64,000 nucleotides of DNA from Hermetia illucens. Taxonomy: Eukaryota > Arthropoda > Insecta > Diptera > Stratiomyidae. The notes under the pieces were generated by a model. It was not told where the DNA came from. It was given only the letters and a program-made list of their open reading frames with translations, and searched no databases. Positions 9,290 to 20,577 of this stretch are shown here, in pieces (the first letter of the stretch is position 1; the number at the start of each line of letters is the position of its first letter). Both the position numbers and the translations under genes were made by a program. The stretch covers positions 97,876,849 to 97,940,848 of the forward strand of contig NC_051849.1 of the NCBI RefSeq assembly GCF_905115235.1, read 5' to 3'.

Positions 9290-12180
9290 TACCGAAGTAT
9301 TATCCAAGATAAACGCTTATCTCAGTTTGGGAATGGGAGTGACTTTTGTCACTACCGGCCAATAGGAATCGTAATCACTTGTTTTATTCTCCCACAGTGA
9401 GCTCTCAAAGCCCTTCCGGTATCCGGATGCATGGACGATGCTAGTTAGATTAGTTTAGTGGAGAGAGCCGCAGCTCCAAGCACTCAGACCTTTGTTAGGC
9501 GCATTGTACTGTCCTCGGAGATTTCCTATTCAGGAGCAGTGTTCCGTTATAATCCCTACTAGGGTTTCTTGTCCCACTTCTTAACGGATAACAAAAATGC
9601 CGCTTTAGCGACTCCGGGTTCCTTCACAAAGATTTTCGCCTACCGGCAGAAGTTCAAATTTCTCTATTCGGCTGCGTGAATCCTTGGAATTTTCCCCTTC
9701 AAAGTGGACTTGATAGTGGATGGCGGACACCTAAAGCTGGTTCTGGCCCCACCATTGCGGATCCTGCCGTTTGGCGAGCCAGTCTGTCAGCTTCCTCATT
9801 ACCAACGATGTTTAAGTGCCCTGGTACCCACATCAAGAACGTTTCGTTCAGTCGGCCAAGTTTCAGCAGTATCTGATGACAACTCCATACTAACTGGCTC
9901 GACATATCGTTGCTATTTAGTGCAGATAATGCTGCCCGACTGTCGGAACAGATTCGAATCGTGCAGTTCCTCCATTTTTGCGGCAAGCATTCTTCTGCTG
10001 CCAATAAAATTTGGTAATTTTTCCGAGAGTGGCTGGACCTCCATAATCGAATTTTCCGATCCGTTCCAAAAAACTCGTGGTCATTTATCGCCAATTCTCC
10101 TATTTTGGTGATCACGACGGAGTATGTCTTTTTAAAGACAAATCTAGAAATCATCAGAGCCACCTGATGTTTATCGAGGAATTTCCAGATAGACGTATGA
10201 CCATATGATTTGTCGACTTTCCAAGCGCCAATTGTAGCTTCATTTCTAAACGATAGCTTTGAGTGTCGATGTCGGCGTACTATTCATTGCTCCAGTAGTA
10301 CTTAAGCAACCGAGGTTCTGAATCTGCGTCAGCTGCTTCCTATTCTTACCAAAGTTCAGTCTCGGCCATCACACGATTCATGCATACATCAAAATGGGTT
10401 TAATCTGTTTTGGTGAAAGTCCCCAGGTCTTACCTGTTTCTGTTATTGTTCCTGGATATGGTGCTTCCACGCTAACTTGGAGTCGAAATGTACTCCTATA
10501 TATTTGGCTGTTTTTACCAGCTGGATTTCCGCCCATATCAGTAGTCTGTAGCTACCCTACCTGACGTTTCTAGTGAACATAACTAGTCCAGTTTTCCTAG
10601 CGCTCACCGTGAGTCAATTATGGAGGCGCCTACTGTGGATTACATGCAGTGTTGCATTAAAGCGGTCACATACTGCGCTCGCAAACTTTCAAATAATTAT
10701 TACTGCTAGATCGTCTGCAAATGTGCAAAAAACTTTGTGTCCTCCAAGAGCCATAGTAAGATATCCAAAACAAGGAGCCATAACAGAAGAGAGAGGTCCA
10801 AGAAGGCAGCTAAGGTATACTGCTTGTACTGTAGCGACCGCTCAACCGTGCCAATTACCTTGTGGAGGGTGGTTTCCTTTGAGGTAGGCATGCTGTGACT
10901 TAGAGAAAGGCGTTCTCTCCATAATCGTCCTTAAGTGCATATCCAGAGGCTGATTGGTCGAAAGTCCTTCGCGGATTCATGACCGCGCCTGCCCGCTTTC
11001 GGTATGAAAACCACTCGTGCGCGCTTCCAGGACTGCGGTACGTATCCTAAAGAGATGCAACTCTGGTAAATCTCAACAAGCCACAGCACAACCCTCTCCT
11101 GCTGCTTCTGTAGCATGTCTATCATTATGCCATCTGGGCCTGGAGATTTGTATGCGGAGAAACTGTTAATAGCCCAACCGATCTTATCCTCGGTAATTAC
11201 TGATTTGATAGTCTCGCATAGCTGGGGTGGCCGCAAACCCTTCAAGCAAGGTTCTGATTCACAGTCCTCCTCGCTAGCGAGAAAGTGCGTTTGAACCAGC
11301 AGAACCAGATTCACTGGTGCTTTTGATGTTCTTGTAGTTCTTCAGGCAGTCCTTGTATGGCTACCAGTATTTCTGTCTGTAGCAAATATGCAAGATTTCT
11401 TTGGCCGGCTTCCTGAGGCTAGAGAGATCTTCATTCCACCCCGGTGGCAGGGTCTTTTTGCTGTACTTAGTAGGGCACGAGACTTCAAAGGTGGTATCGA
11501 ATGCCTTTTCCAGAGCCCAGACCTTTGACTCCAGTTCCTCTGTCGTGCCAATCTTACCAATTTGCGCACCGGGAAGTTTGTTCTTAATTACTTGACCAAA
11601 CTTTCTCCAGTCGATCCTCCTGTGGTCCCTAAGGGTTTGGAGACCTCTGCGGCTAGATCTAGACTGAAAAGTATCCAACTATAATCAGAGAAGGATCTAT
11701 GGTCAGACACTCTCCAGTTCTCCACCCTAAGAATCCCATTGTCGGTTATTAGGGTGATATCAAGAACCTCCTCCCAACCGTCACAGTTCTCCGACCAGGG
11801 GAAATGGAAGATTGGTGTACTGCCCCTGTTACACACCGATAGGTTTGAAGTAATAATAAAATCAAAGAATGACTCACCTCTTTCGTAGATTTCGGAGCTG
11901 CCCCAAAACGTATGACTTGCATTAGCGTCGCAGCCTATCAGCAGGTTGGCTTTCTCTGTTGCTATGGTGTTCGTCAGATGTTGTAGTTTTTGTGGCCGAG
12001 CTGATTAGTCATGAGCCATGTAAGCCGAGGAAATATACACGTTCTCTGCCCCCGCCTGCTCCAGCTTAACCACGACTAGGTCGCTGGAACTTCACACAGG
12101 AAAGCATCCAGACTCCTCCTTGCGAGAACATATGCTCTAGGTCTATCCTGATCAGCGTTTCCTGTGCTGTGGGATAAATT
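9290..12180 (-). pseudogene. LOA-clade LINE ORF2 and 3' UTR (broken)
   Basis: Minus-strand pol of an RNase-H-bearing LINE. The endonuclease (about 12,090-11,690) has VYISSAYMAHD, the LLIGCDANASH strand, DITL and the VSDHRSF motif. The RT N-terminal part is at 11,314-10,931 (SPGPDGIM, WKRARVVFIPKAG). The RNase H (10,163-9,699) has RICSDSRAALSAL, FLMWVPGHLNIVGNEEADRLA. Between AAFLD and LSPLLW (near 10,798) the RT lacks the stretch holding the rest of motif A and start of motif B, an internal deletion. The 3' UTR (9,690-9,290) shares a CCTAACAAAGGTCTGAGTGC block with 55,325-55,425. LOA fits best; I clade is the alternative. Dead copy. Confidence 0.75.
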
Positions 12181-12379
12181 AAAACATTTGCTTTGGAACC
12201 CTTTGATGGTTCGGTCGCTTCCGACCCAGGGCTCCTGTATTAGTGCGATGTCGATGTCTTCCTCTAAGAGGATCGCCGATTGTCATCTCCTCCAAAAGCT
12301 CGTTGACGGCGTCAATTGGGTCTAGGTTGTCGTCCGGTTTTGTAGAGCGGAACATTTTTACTGTTGCATTCCTGACTCC

Positions 12380-13498
12380 GAACCACACTCTGTAGTCGGT
12401 CTTTTTCAGTGCCTCCAGGCACTCCTCGTTTATACGGAGTAGTAAGGTTAGCTGTTTATCTGAGGTTGCTCGTCCTTGATAACAACCCAGTCGTCCATGG
12501 GAATCCCGGGTTTGTGAAGGCGCAGGAATTGGACCAGTTTGTTCTTATCCATGCGGATCTTCGGCAACCAGATGCGAGCGACTGGTCTCCTGGGAATCTC
12601 ATCGTAACGGATGACCTTGAGCTTTACGCCCTCCCGGGCGTCACTGGTCCACGCAAATTTTTACGTGGAACCCACGGACCATCTGAGAGGAATCAAAGTG
12701 TGGGATGAGCCCCGCGTGTTTGCTGTCGGTGTCCAGGAGATGCTCATAGACCATGCCCGACAGCCTGGCCTCAACGCTGCTCCACACCTCCGGCGCTAGT
12801 TTGCCACTAGCAGAATTACCATCCGCCAGCGCCACGTCGCTGAAGGGCTTCGCAGTTCGTGGCCCGTCAGCTGACGGTTGCTGCGCAATTTTCTTCGGAT
12901 GTTGTTTAGCGTCTGCGCTCTTGCCCACTCTGCTCCGCTTCCTATCTTGCTCGACCTCATCTTGAGATCGATTGCGTTTCAGGGCGATGGGCTTCACCTT
13001 CTACTCATCAGCCAGGCGTTTGCTATTGTATTCGTCAACAATCGCCTGGTATTTAGCGAGGTCTTTTTCATCCTCAGCCTTCTTATGCTTAGCAATTTTG
13101 CTGAGAATATGCATGGCCTTTTGGTACTGGCTCTTGGGCAAGACACCAGTGGACCTTCGTTTCTTAGCCGGTTTCCGGCGACCGCATTCTTGTCGGTTTT
13201 CACTTTCGAGGGATCGCCCGACGCTGAGGGTTTCGGGTTAGAAGTACTGTCTGGTACTCGCTGCACCCAGCTTGACGGCAGTGGATTCCAGGCTGGAAGC
13301 CACTAGTCTGTCTGGGGCAGAGGTCCCTGCGGTTGATTTCAGCACAGCGGTGCTACGGCTGCCACCGAGTGTACTGCTCTCAACGTCTACTGTCTTTTGG
13401 CTGGAGGCCAGCAGCTCGTCCTCCGATGATGCGCCTGGCATCACCTCCTCTTCTTCTATCGTCGTTTTTTGTTTTTGTTTTTTGAGAATTGAGTCCAT
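12380..13498 (-). pseudogene. LOA-clade LINE ORF1 (gag-like), broken
   Basis: Starts with MDSILKKQKQKTT at 13,498 and passes through several frames. The N-terminal part is acidic and serine-rich, the middle is lysine-rich (KPSASGDPSKVKTDKNAV; 13,230-13,180), and a later part (about 12,700-12,450) has the LDTDSKHAGL and FHVKI stretches and a basic tail, as in the RNA-binding gag-like proteins of LOA/Jockey elements. No intact zinc knuckle is visible. The frame is broken. It lies directly upstream of the ORF2 remains and belongs to the same copy. Confidence 0.65.
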
Positions 13499-13915
13499 GT
13501 CTTGGTCCCACGAGTAGTCCGGGAAGAATGTCCGTCCTGGTTGGCCCGGCCACCAGGGTAAGGGTCTTATTTGAAACTAAAGGTGCCCAAGGTCTCCATT
13601 GGCCACGCAGCCCTCGGCGTATGCTGTTCCACCTTGGCTTGGGGTTCTATTAGCACCTTCTCCGGTGCAGAGAGGACGATCCCCGAGCTATTGCTTCAGT
13701 CCATCCCCCCGCCAGATCTAGTTGCCCCTCACACATGACCAGCAGGCAAGCAGCTCCTCGTCAGTTGGATGAGTTTACTCCCATCCCGGCCCTACACACT
13801 CTTGGCTCGCCCGAAGACGGTTTCCCGCGGTCACCACGGGAACGTCGTGTGAAGACTTGCCGAATTATGCAACTTTAATCTGAAGCCTAATCAGACCAGG
13901 CCGCCCGGTATTACA
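13499..13915 (-). mobile_element. 5' UTR of the LOA-clade LINE
   Basis: GC-rich non-coding lead-in to the ORF1 start. The change to AT-rich DNA near 13,915 marks the probable 5' end. The whole copy (9,290-13,915) is therefore about 4.6 kb, shorter than usual for LOA elements, in part because of internal deletions. Confidence 0.5.
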
Positions 13916-14394
13916 ATGGGATTTCATTTTTAAAACTTTTGCTCAGAAGCTTACGCCTCGCGTATAGCGCAGTTTGAGAGTTCCTTTACTTGAGAAGGTA
14001 GAGAAGACAGTAGAGCATGTTTCTCACCAAGAAAGGATGAGGGTTGTAAAAATTCTTTTTTAAAGAGTTACTGTATAGCTGAGGCATTGTAAATTACAAG
14101 TAAAATATGAATTTCTTTATAATTTTAACACTAGAAACTTTAAACGCGTTTTTTCTCTAAACGATTTTTTATTTGTTTTAGATAACAAGTTGCGATCTGC
14201 AGATTTTTGCCCATGGAAGCCATTTAAAAAAAGAAGAATTTTTCTTTCAAATAATTTGAAAATAATTTCCTCCTACCTTAAACTTCATATTAACATATAG
14301 AAAACACAGAACATAGAAATATTAATTCACTTTCTTTTTAAAAATTGTAGAAATAACCGCCGATTTCATGTACACAAGTTAATATTAACCCTTA
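13916..14394. other. Gene-free AT-rich stretch
   Basis: No coding sequence or named repeat seen. Confidence 0.4.
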
Positions 14395-14760
14395 AGGCTT
14401 TTTCGGATACGACATGTCAACTGTTTCATATTTTGGGCCCTCTAAGCCTTCTTATATATGTACCAAAGCTTTAAGTCCTCCACAAAAATCTTTAATCGGT
14501 TGAGACTATGGTGAATTGTTGGATTCCTTTCTTAAGACGCAGAGTGCCTTATCTGGTCTTTGGAATACGAGTAACGGATATCGTCGCTTCTTCCTGGCTT
14601 TAATGTTAAGGCTTTTTAATGTTTTGCAGATATATGGCCGTGAGCATTCGAATTTTCGAGCAATTTCGGTTTGAATTATGCAATCTTTGTTGTTGAATGC
14701 ACTTTCCAATCTCTTGAAGCTTTCGGGCGTTATAAGAGTTAGGTTTCTTCCTGAACCCAG
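14395..14760 (-). pseudogene. Tc1/mariner transposase N-terminal fragment
   Basis: Minus-strand frame from about 14,755: ITPESFKRLESAF, then IIQTEIARKFECSRPYICKT, then LKSLNIKARKKRRYP. This is the paired helix-turn-helix DNA-binding region and basic linker of mariner-superfamily transposases. The catalytic DDE/DDD region is not recognisable downstream, no terminal inverted repeats were found, and the frame closes at 14,506. A dead fragment of a plain DNA transposon. Confidence 0.6.
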
Positions 14761-14981
14761 ATACGTTTCTATTTTAAAAGTACTTGAGACTGTTTTTTTT
14801 ATAAAAATTTATCTTACGCTCATAGAGTTGCTGCTTTCTGAAGTAGAAAGATGATGCAATAAATTAGTATTTTCGAGTACTTTCACTAAGTTCTATGGCA
14901 CTGACGTCATATTTGACGTGAATAGTTCGCATATTACAATTAACGATCCACATATGTGTAAACTAGCTATTGTTTTGGGTA

Positions 14982-15065
14982 AAAGAAAACCTTATTAAAA
15001 TCGCTTCCATGCCTGTCACACCCAGTTTACTCGAAAAGGCTGAACCTATAACACAAAATTCGGCA
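14982..15065 (+). repeat. GTCT-family repeat fragment
   Basis: AACCTTATTAAAATCG, a GTCACACCCA remnant and ACTCGAAAAGGCTG follow the order of the left end of copy B. A short, diverged remnant that has lost the microsatellite. Confidence 0.45.
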
Positions 15066-15137
15066 ACAATGTGAAGCCTGTGGATCCCTTTACATGCAAT
15101 ACGTAGCATGACTTTGTGTTGAATTTAGAACACAGTA

Positions 15138-15310
15138 CATATAATATGTAGTATCCACACTCAGTGGACCGGATTTGCGAAGGTATTAGGGAAACTTACC
15201 ACACATCATCACTAAACCAGATGTTGCGGCCCTATGATGTGTACAGATAAGCTTCCCTAATACATTTGTAAGTCCGATCCAGTGAGTGTGGGTACTGCCT
15301 ATTAGATATA
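15138..15310. repeat. Long imperfect hairpin (inverted repeat)
   Basis: Left arm about 15,138-15,208 and right arm about 15,233-15,310 are inverted copies about 70-75 bases long, roughly 80% alike by eye, with a 24-base loop. Matching landmarks are the blocks TCCACACTCAGTGGACCGGA and TCCGATCCAGTGAGTGTGGG, then GTATTAGGGAA and TTCCCTAATAC, then ACACATCAT and ATGATGTGT. It could be a fold-back MITE or a transcribed hairpin. No transposase or other copies are in the window. Confidence 0.75.
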
Positions 15311-15469
15311 CCGTGGTTTAAAGTTGGGGGGAGGGCTTACCTTTCCATATTCCTCCCTCTTTTCAACACTGAATTTTTGTACTCTGGAAAGCTCAGTGGT
15401 AGCAGACAGGAATCTAATGTTGGGCTGCTGCTGACTACTAACGCAAAGTACGTTCTCTACTCCGGTTCA

Positions 15470-15825
15470 AGTTAAGCACAATTTGGCAGTGCCATGCAAC
15501 AAGGAGATTTCCGTCGTTCAAGAAATTGTGATCGTGATGGATGATTTGAATGCTAAGGTGGACTTTGACAACATCTTGTGTGGACTTGTAGTGAGGAGGT
15601 ATGGTCTTGGTGATAACAATGATGAAAGCTTTGTAGATTTTTGTAACTTTCACGGCCTTGTCATCATCGTCATCGGCAACACACTGTTCGTACATAGGGC
15701 CTGCCACAAAGTCAGGTGAGTTTCAATTGAACGACAACGAGTATCTAATCAGAACGATAATATTGAGACAGAGTAGATTTAGGAGTGGTCTTCTGAATAT
15801 GTGTAACAAAAGAGGTGTAGACATC
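15470..15825 (+). mobile_element. LINE endonuclease fragment, split by RTE (part 1)
   Basis: Plus-strand frame with VIVMDDLNAKVDFDN (the GDLNAKVG strand of APE-type endonucleases), RYGLGD, ESFVDFCNFHGLVI, TLFVHRACHKV and, in a shifted frame, RFRSGLL and NKRGVDI. It stops in mid-domain at an RTE insertion and resumes at 18,664. The related minus-strand copy at 52,860-53,480 has the same RSCLLDANNKRSVDIGLERD block. RTE-like or CR1-like family. Confidence 0.65.
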
Positions 15826-18652
15826 ATCATCATCATCAACGGCGCAACAACCGGTATCCGGCCTGCCTTAATAAGGAACTCCAGACATCCCGGGTTAGCG
15901 CCGAGGTCCACCAATTTGATATTCCTAAAAGTTGTCTGGTGTCCTGACCTACGCCATCACTCCATCTTAGGCAGGGTCTGCTTCGTCTTCTTTTTCTACC
16001 ATAGAATTGCCCTTATAGACTTTCCCGGCTGAATTATCCTCATCCATACGGATTAAGTGACCCGCCCACCGTAACCTATTGAGCCGGATTTAATCCACAA
16101 ACTGACAGTCATGGTATCGCTGATAGATTTCGTCGTTATGTAGGCTACGGAATCGGCCATCCTCATGTAGGAGGCCAAAAATTCTTCGGTGAATTCTTCT
16201 CTCGAACACGGCCAAGAGTTCGCAATTCTTCTTGCTAAGAACTCAAGTCTCCGAACAATACATGAGATCATTGTTTTGTCCAGTAAGAGCTTTGACCCTA
16301 TGGTGAGACGTTTCGAGTGGAACAGTTTTTGTAAGTCGAAATAGGCTCTGCTGGCTGCCAACAACCGTGCGTTAAAAGGACGCATGATAGGGCATCCCCT
16401 TGTCGTAGACCGTTGTTGATGTCGAATGGTCTTGAGAGCCTAGCACATTGGTCAGGGTCAGCCTAGTCAGTCTTATCAATTTTGTCGGGATACCGAATTC
16501 TCCAATGGCCATGTACAGTTTAACCCTGGCTATGCTATCATAGGCGGCTTTAAAGTCGATGAATAAATGGTGCAACTGGTGTCCATATTCCAATAGTTTT
16601 TTCATCGCTTGCCGCAGAGAGAAAATCTGATCTGTTGCTGATTTGCCTGGAGTAAAGCCTCTTTGGTATGGTCCAATGATGTTCTGGACGTATGCGGCTA
16701 TCCGGCCTAGCAAGATAGCGGAGAATATCTTATAGATAGTGTGATATCTCCCTTTTTATTAATGAGACAGATAATACCCCATTGCCAATCGTCTGACATT
16801 GATTCGCTGTCCCATACCTTGAGCACAAGTTGATGAACCACTTCGTGTAACTGGTCGCCTCCATATTTAACCAATTCGGCTGTAATTCCATCGGCTCCTG
16901 GCGACTTATGATTTTTTGCACGGACTGTTTCTCCTATACTTGGTGGTGGCACTATTTGTCCGTCGTCTTCAGTTGCGGGACCTCCAACTTTCCGATGTTC
17001 TGATTATTCAGTAGCTCATCAAAGTGTTCAGTAGCTCATCAAAGTAGTCAACCCATCGTTCCAATATACCCATTCTGTCGGAAATCAGATTTCCCTTTTT
17101 GTCTCGGCAGGATGAGCATCGAGGTGTATAAGGCTTCATGCTGATTTGTTGGTAAAACTTCCGCGCCTAGTGCGGTTGCTCCCTGTACTTTTCTAGTTCA
17201 CAGACTTGTTGGTTCTCCCAGGCTTCCTTTTTCCATCTGGGAAGTCGCTTCTCCGCTCGACGGAGTTCGTGATAAGTCTCTGCGCGTGCCCGCGTTCTTT
17301 GAGAATGCAACATTACTCGGTATTCTTCCGTTCCGGAGCTAGCTTACATTCATCGTCAAACCAGTCGTTCCGACTTTTCTTGCGGCTGGGGCCAAGTACG
17401 TTTGTGGCCGTATCAATGATAACGTTCTTCAGGTGGTTGTGAAGATCATTTGTTGATGCTTCATTTTCAGGACCTCTGTTGACTGCGGTTGTTGCGGCAT
17501 CCATTTCCCTGGCGGTGTTGTGGATGGCTTCAGTGCTAACTCTCACCTGATTGTCAGAGGGGGTTTTGGATGGTGTTGTTATTCGAGCTCGGAGCACCAT
17601 GCCAACGAGATAGCGATCCGAGTCTGTATTGGCCTCCCTATATGTTCTGACATTCATCAAAGCTGAGAGGTGGCGGCGTTCGATCAACATGTGGTCCCGT
17701 CTGGAGAGGCCCGTGTATGTTTGTGGACCGCTTTCCGCTCATACCAGGTACTTCCAACAATCATTTCGTGTGACACTGCTAATTGAATAATCCTCAGTTC
17801 GTTATCATTGGTATCCCTATGTAAGCCATGGGAGCCGACATATCGCCTGAATACGGACTCCGTCCCTACTTGGTTGTTAAAATCCCCAAGTATGACTTTG
17901 ATATCATATCTGGGACAGGCTTCGACGGTTCGTTCTACCGCCTCGTAGAAGGTATCCTTCTCCGACTCTGCAGTCTCCTCTATAGCGGTATGAACGTTAA
18001 TGTGATTTATATTTCTAAACTTGCCTCGCAATCGCAGAGTGCATAGCCGGTCGCTTATGTTTTCATAATAGCAGGTATCATTTTTTGGCTGACTAAGAAA
18101 TCTACTCCGAGCACATGGTTTATTGGATGGCCACTATGGTGCAGCGGCTCTTCTCCAGGAAACCGGGCCCTGTCAAACGCATCTCCTGTAACGCTGTTAC
18201 ATCAGCCCTATATTGGGACAGGGTATCGACTAGCTGCTCATCAGCTTGATCTCTGTACCGGGAGCGCCCGTTCCATGAGAAAATGCGCAAATCGTTATTC
18301 CTTTGTCGTTGCCAGGTTCGTCGTTGTGTAATCCGTCCAGTCCGAGGCTCCGGTTGTGGCTTCGTAACAAGTTATTTTCCGTGTACGGTTTTCAGCCCTA
18401 CCAAACCCCCAACCTGGAGGATCAGTTGGTACAATTTGTCCCGTATTTAGGCGTAGGAGACTCGCCTTCATCCTTCTCCGTCAGCAGCTTTTCGTTAAGA
18501 AAGAGCTCCCAGCGGTAACCACGAGGACGCGGAGATAGGGTTCGGTAGTAAAGCTGTCGGTGTTGGTTCAGCAGGCATTTCCCAGGTTTTATGCTCCATC
18601 GTGGGTACCAATCCACGTTTCGCCCTGGGACCCATACTACCCTTTGACCACC
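15826..18652 (-). mobile_element. RTE-clade LINE, near full-length copy (broken)
   Basis: 2,827-bp insertion on the minus strand flanked by a perfect 11-bp target duplication GTGTAGACATC (15,815-15,825 and 18,653-18,663). Its 3' end carries the (ATG)n-type triplet tail usual in RTE elements (CATCATCATC on the plus strand at 15,826). Order on the minus strand: a basic leader, the endonuclease (18,030-17,690: VILGDFNNQVGTE; WYERKAVHKHT), a linker (17,690-17,310), RT fingers (SPGADGITAELVKYGG, 16,900), YQRGFTPGKSATDQIF (16,680) and motif A (HLFIDFKAAYDSIARV). The segment holding RT motif C is gone (jump near 16,380), so the copy is dead. Frameshifts also separate the blocks. Confidence 0.85.
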
Positions 18653-18663
18653 GTGTAGACATC

Positions 18664-18705
18664 GGCCTCGAAAAGAATCATCCTCTGATAATCCCTTAGG
18701 TACTT
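18664..18705 (+). mobile_element. LINE endonuclease fragment, split by RTE (part 2)
   Basis: Reads on directly from the part before the RTE insertion: NKRGVDI at 15,800-15,825 is followed here by GLEKNHPLI, matching the family's GLERD-H block in the copy at 53,236-53,475. After about 18,705 the LINE is no longer recognisable until 19,215. Confidence 0.6.
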
Positions 18706-18739
18706 CACCGACGACGGGCTGAAGCTAAGTTACCATAAT

Positions 18740-19165
18740 AAAAGTACGAAAACTGCAGCGTAGTATGTCATTGCCATTCCGCTAGTGAGAGAAGCACTTA
18801 CCTAACTGAGTGTATTCTTGCGGTGCTTCTAGCGATTAAATTTATATAAATAATTAGACTTTTCGCTAGTATTTATTTTCGTATACATATACCGACATTT
18901 CGAGAGCAACTTGGAATACGTCTCCGTATAGTACTGAAAAAGGAACTAAGTTGTTCCCGAAATATCGCTATCGCAAACAGCAACAATTTCTTCACCGTAC
19001 ACTGCACTACGAAAGAGCTTGTAGGTGGTGCAAAGCCTTTCGTTGGTCCTGTAAAAGATGTTAACAGTAGGCTTCTCATCCACGATGAAGTTCCGCCTCT
19101 TATGGGTGGGTGGATGAGCTTCTGTAGCATGCAGATATGAACTACTCCTCGAAAAAAGTTGTTTC
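18740..19165 (-). repeat. Unclassified repeat-like block with a stem-loop
   Basis: Lies between two parts of the same LINE, so it is probably itself an insertion. It contains a stem-loop at 18,895-18,970: CGACATTTCGAGAGCAAC pairs with GTTGTTCCCGAAATATCG with three mismatches over 18 bases. A minus-strand frame (19,167-18,946) reads PTVNIFYRTNERLCTTYKLF and is open but unrecognised. A Penelope-like or other retroelement end is a guess only. Confidence 0.35.
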
Positions 19166-19214
19166 AAGGCAAGGCCTTGATGGTCTCCATGTGGATTTTT
19201 TTCGCCCAGCTACA

Positions 19215-19830
19215 GTCTCAACAGGGTTATTACTTAATCTTTCCCAGTAAGTGGAAGAAGGAGATGATCATTCTGAAGCGGGTTACCCGCCTTCAGTGCG
19301 ACCACTAGAGGGGTATTTGCGTGTTCCCTGCTATCATGAAGATATTAGCTAAAATCATCCTCATAAGTATCATAAAATACCTCGAAATCTTGATAGAGAG
19401 AGAGAGTCGTGATGGATCTCCTATATCAAATAGGTTAATACTCTTCAGATCAATGGAATGGAACAATGTGTAGAGTTTAGATCACCATTTTATCCTCCCC
19501 CGCTCCCGAGAAAGCTTTCCACAGCGTCAACTCCCCATATATCTGAAATGCTTTACACAGAAAAGTATTGTGAAGGAGTTAATAGCTAATGCCAGAGCGA
19601 CATATAATGCGTAAAGTGCCACCTTATCGCCCATACTTTTTCTTCCCGTTATCGGTGACGTTCTTCATGCTGCTTTGGCTGGGGGGCGTTAAGGGTTTCA
19701 ATATATAATGTTATCTTTCCTCAATCACCTCGACTACGCTGATGATATCCGCTGACATCTCTCCCCGAACCCTTAACGTAGGCCAAATGATTGTGGATTT
19801 AAAAGTTTATTAACATTTTACCCCCTTTCT
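19215..19830 (+). mobile_element. LINE reverse transcriptase fragment
   Basis: Plus-strand RT blocks in the right order though in several frames: RGICVFPAIMKILAKIIL (about 19,300), EQCVEFRSPF (19,463), IVKELIANARATYNA (19,568), SPILFLPVIGDVLHAALAGG (19,625) and the catalytic LDYADDI at about 19,732-19,752. The family is that of RTE-like elements with an NWRGI-VLP fingers motif, and its orientation agrees with the split endonuclease upstream, so both may belong to one copy. It is broken. Confidence 0.7.
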
Positions 19831-19834
19831 GAGC

Positions 19835-20575
19835 ACTTATGTATTTCGATCGACGGTGTCCAGATTTCAGTTTTGCTTACTGTATCTTTCTTCTTCGAGT
19901 AAACGAAACGTACTAAACTATACTGCATCACAAATCTATTCATTCGTTCCAAAATGTTTCTCAGATATCATAGATAGAATATAGAGACCGTTTTTGCGTA
20001 TCTTTTCCATCCACAGAATCTAGTCTTCACTGGATTAAGAAGGTATCCTGGGTATTATACCGATTTATGATTGCAAACAACACAATTTGTAATTTAATAA
20101 TATTATATAAAACAAATTCACTATATATTATTATATTTAGCTCAAATACCTTCGTGAACCACAACTTAAGTTATCTAATATATGAACTACTTATGGGTAC
20201 CCGTAATTAATGCATCAGTCCTGTGATGGGGCCTTTACATGTTGCATTCATTTGATCCCCTGGGTTCGGTGGGTCGGGAAGAGCAATCGTGAGCTTTTTG
20301 GCGGTATATAACATACAGCCTGCGGCCAAACATTACAAACACCTGGAAAATTTAATAAAGTTTTTATTTAAATATATTTTTCAGTGTGAAAGCTGATATA
20401 TTCACGAAAAATGCATATACATTGTTATAGCAGCAGGCCTTAGAAAGAGATATATGTATATAATATTTCTTCCGGATTTATCACAATCTCGGCAAATGCT
20501 GGATTTTCCTGATACTAGCACTAAGTGCCAAGCATTTAGGCTCGGACGATCCTACCTACTTAAAAACTAAAGGGG
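19835..20575. other. Gene-free stretch
   Basis: AT-rich, with long runs of A/T near 20,090-20,140. No coding sequence or recognised repeat. Confidence 0.4.
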
Positions 20576-20577
20576 CA

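Noticed and set aside
12878-13306. 142-codon plus-strand frame as a membrane protein
   Set aside because: Antisense shadow of the LOA ORF1, which is recognisable on the other strand.
15658-16032. 124-codon plus-strand frame with a histidine/isoleucine run
   Set aside because: It crosses the LINE/RTE junction and reads through the RTE triplet tail in antisense, so it is an accident of the insertion.
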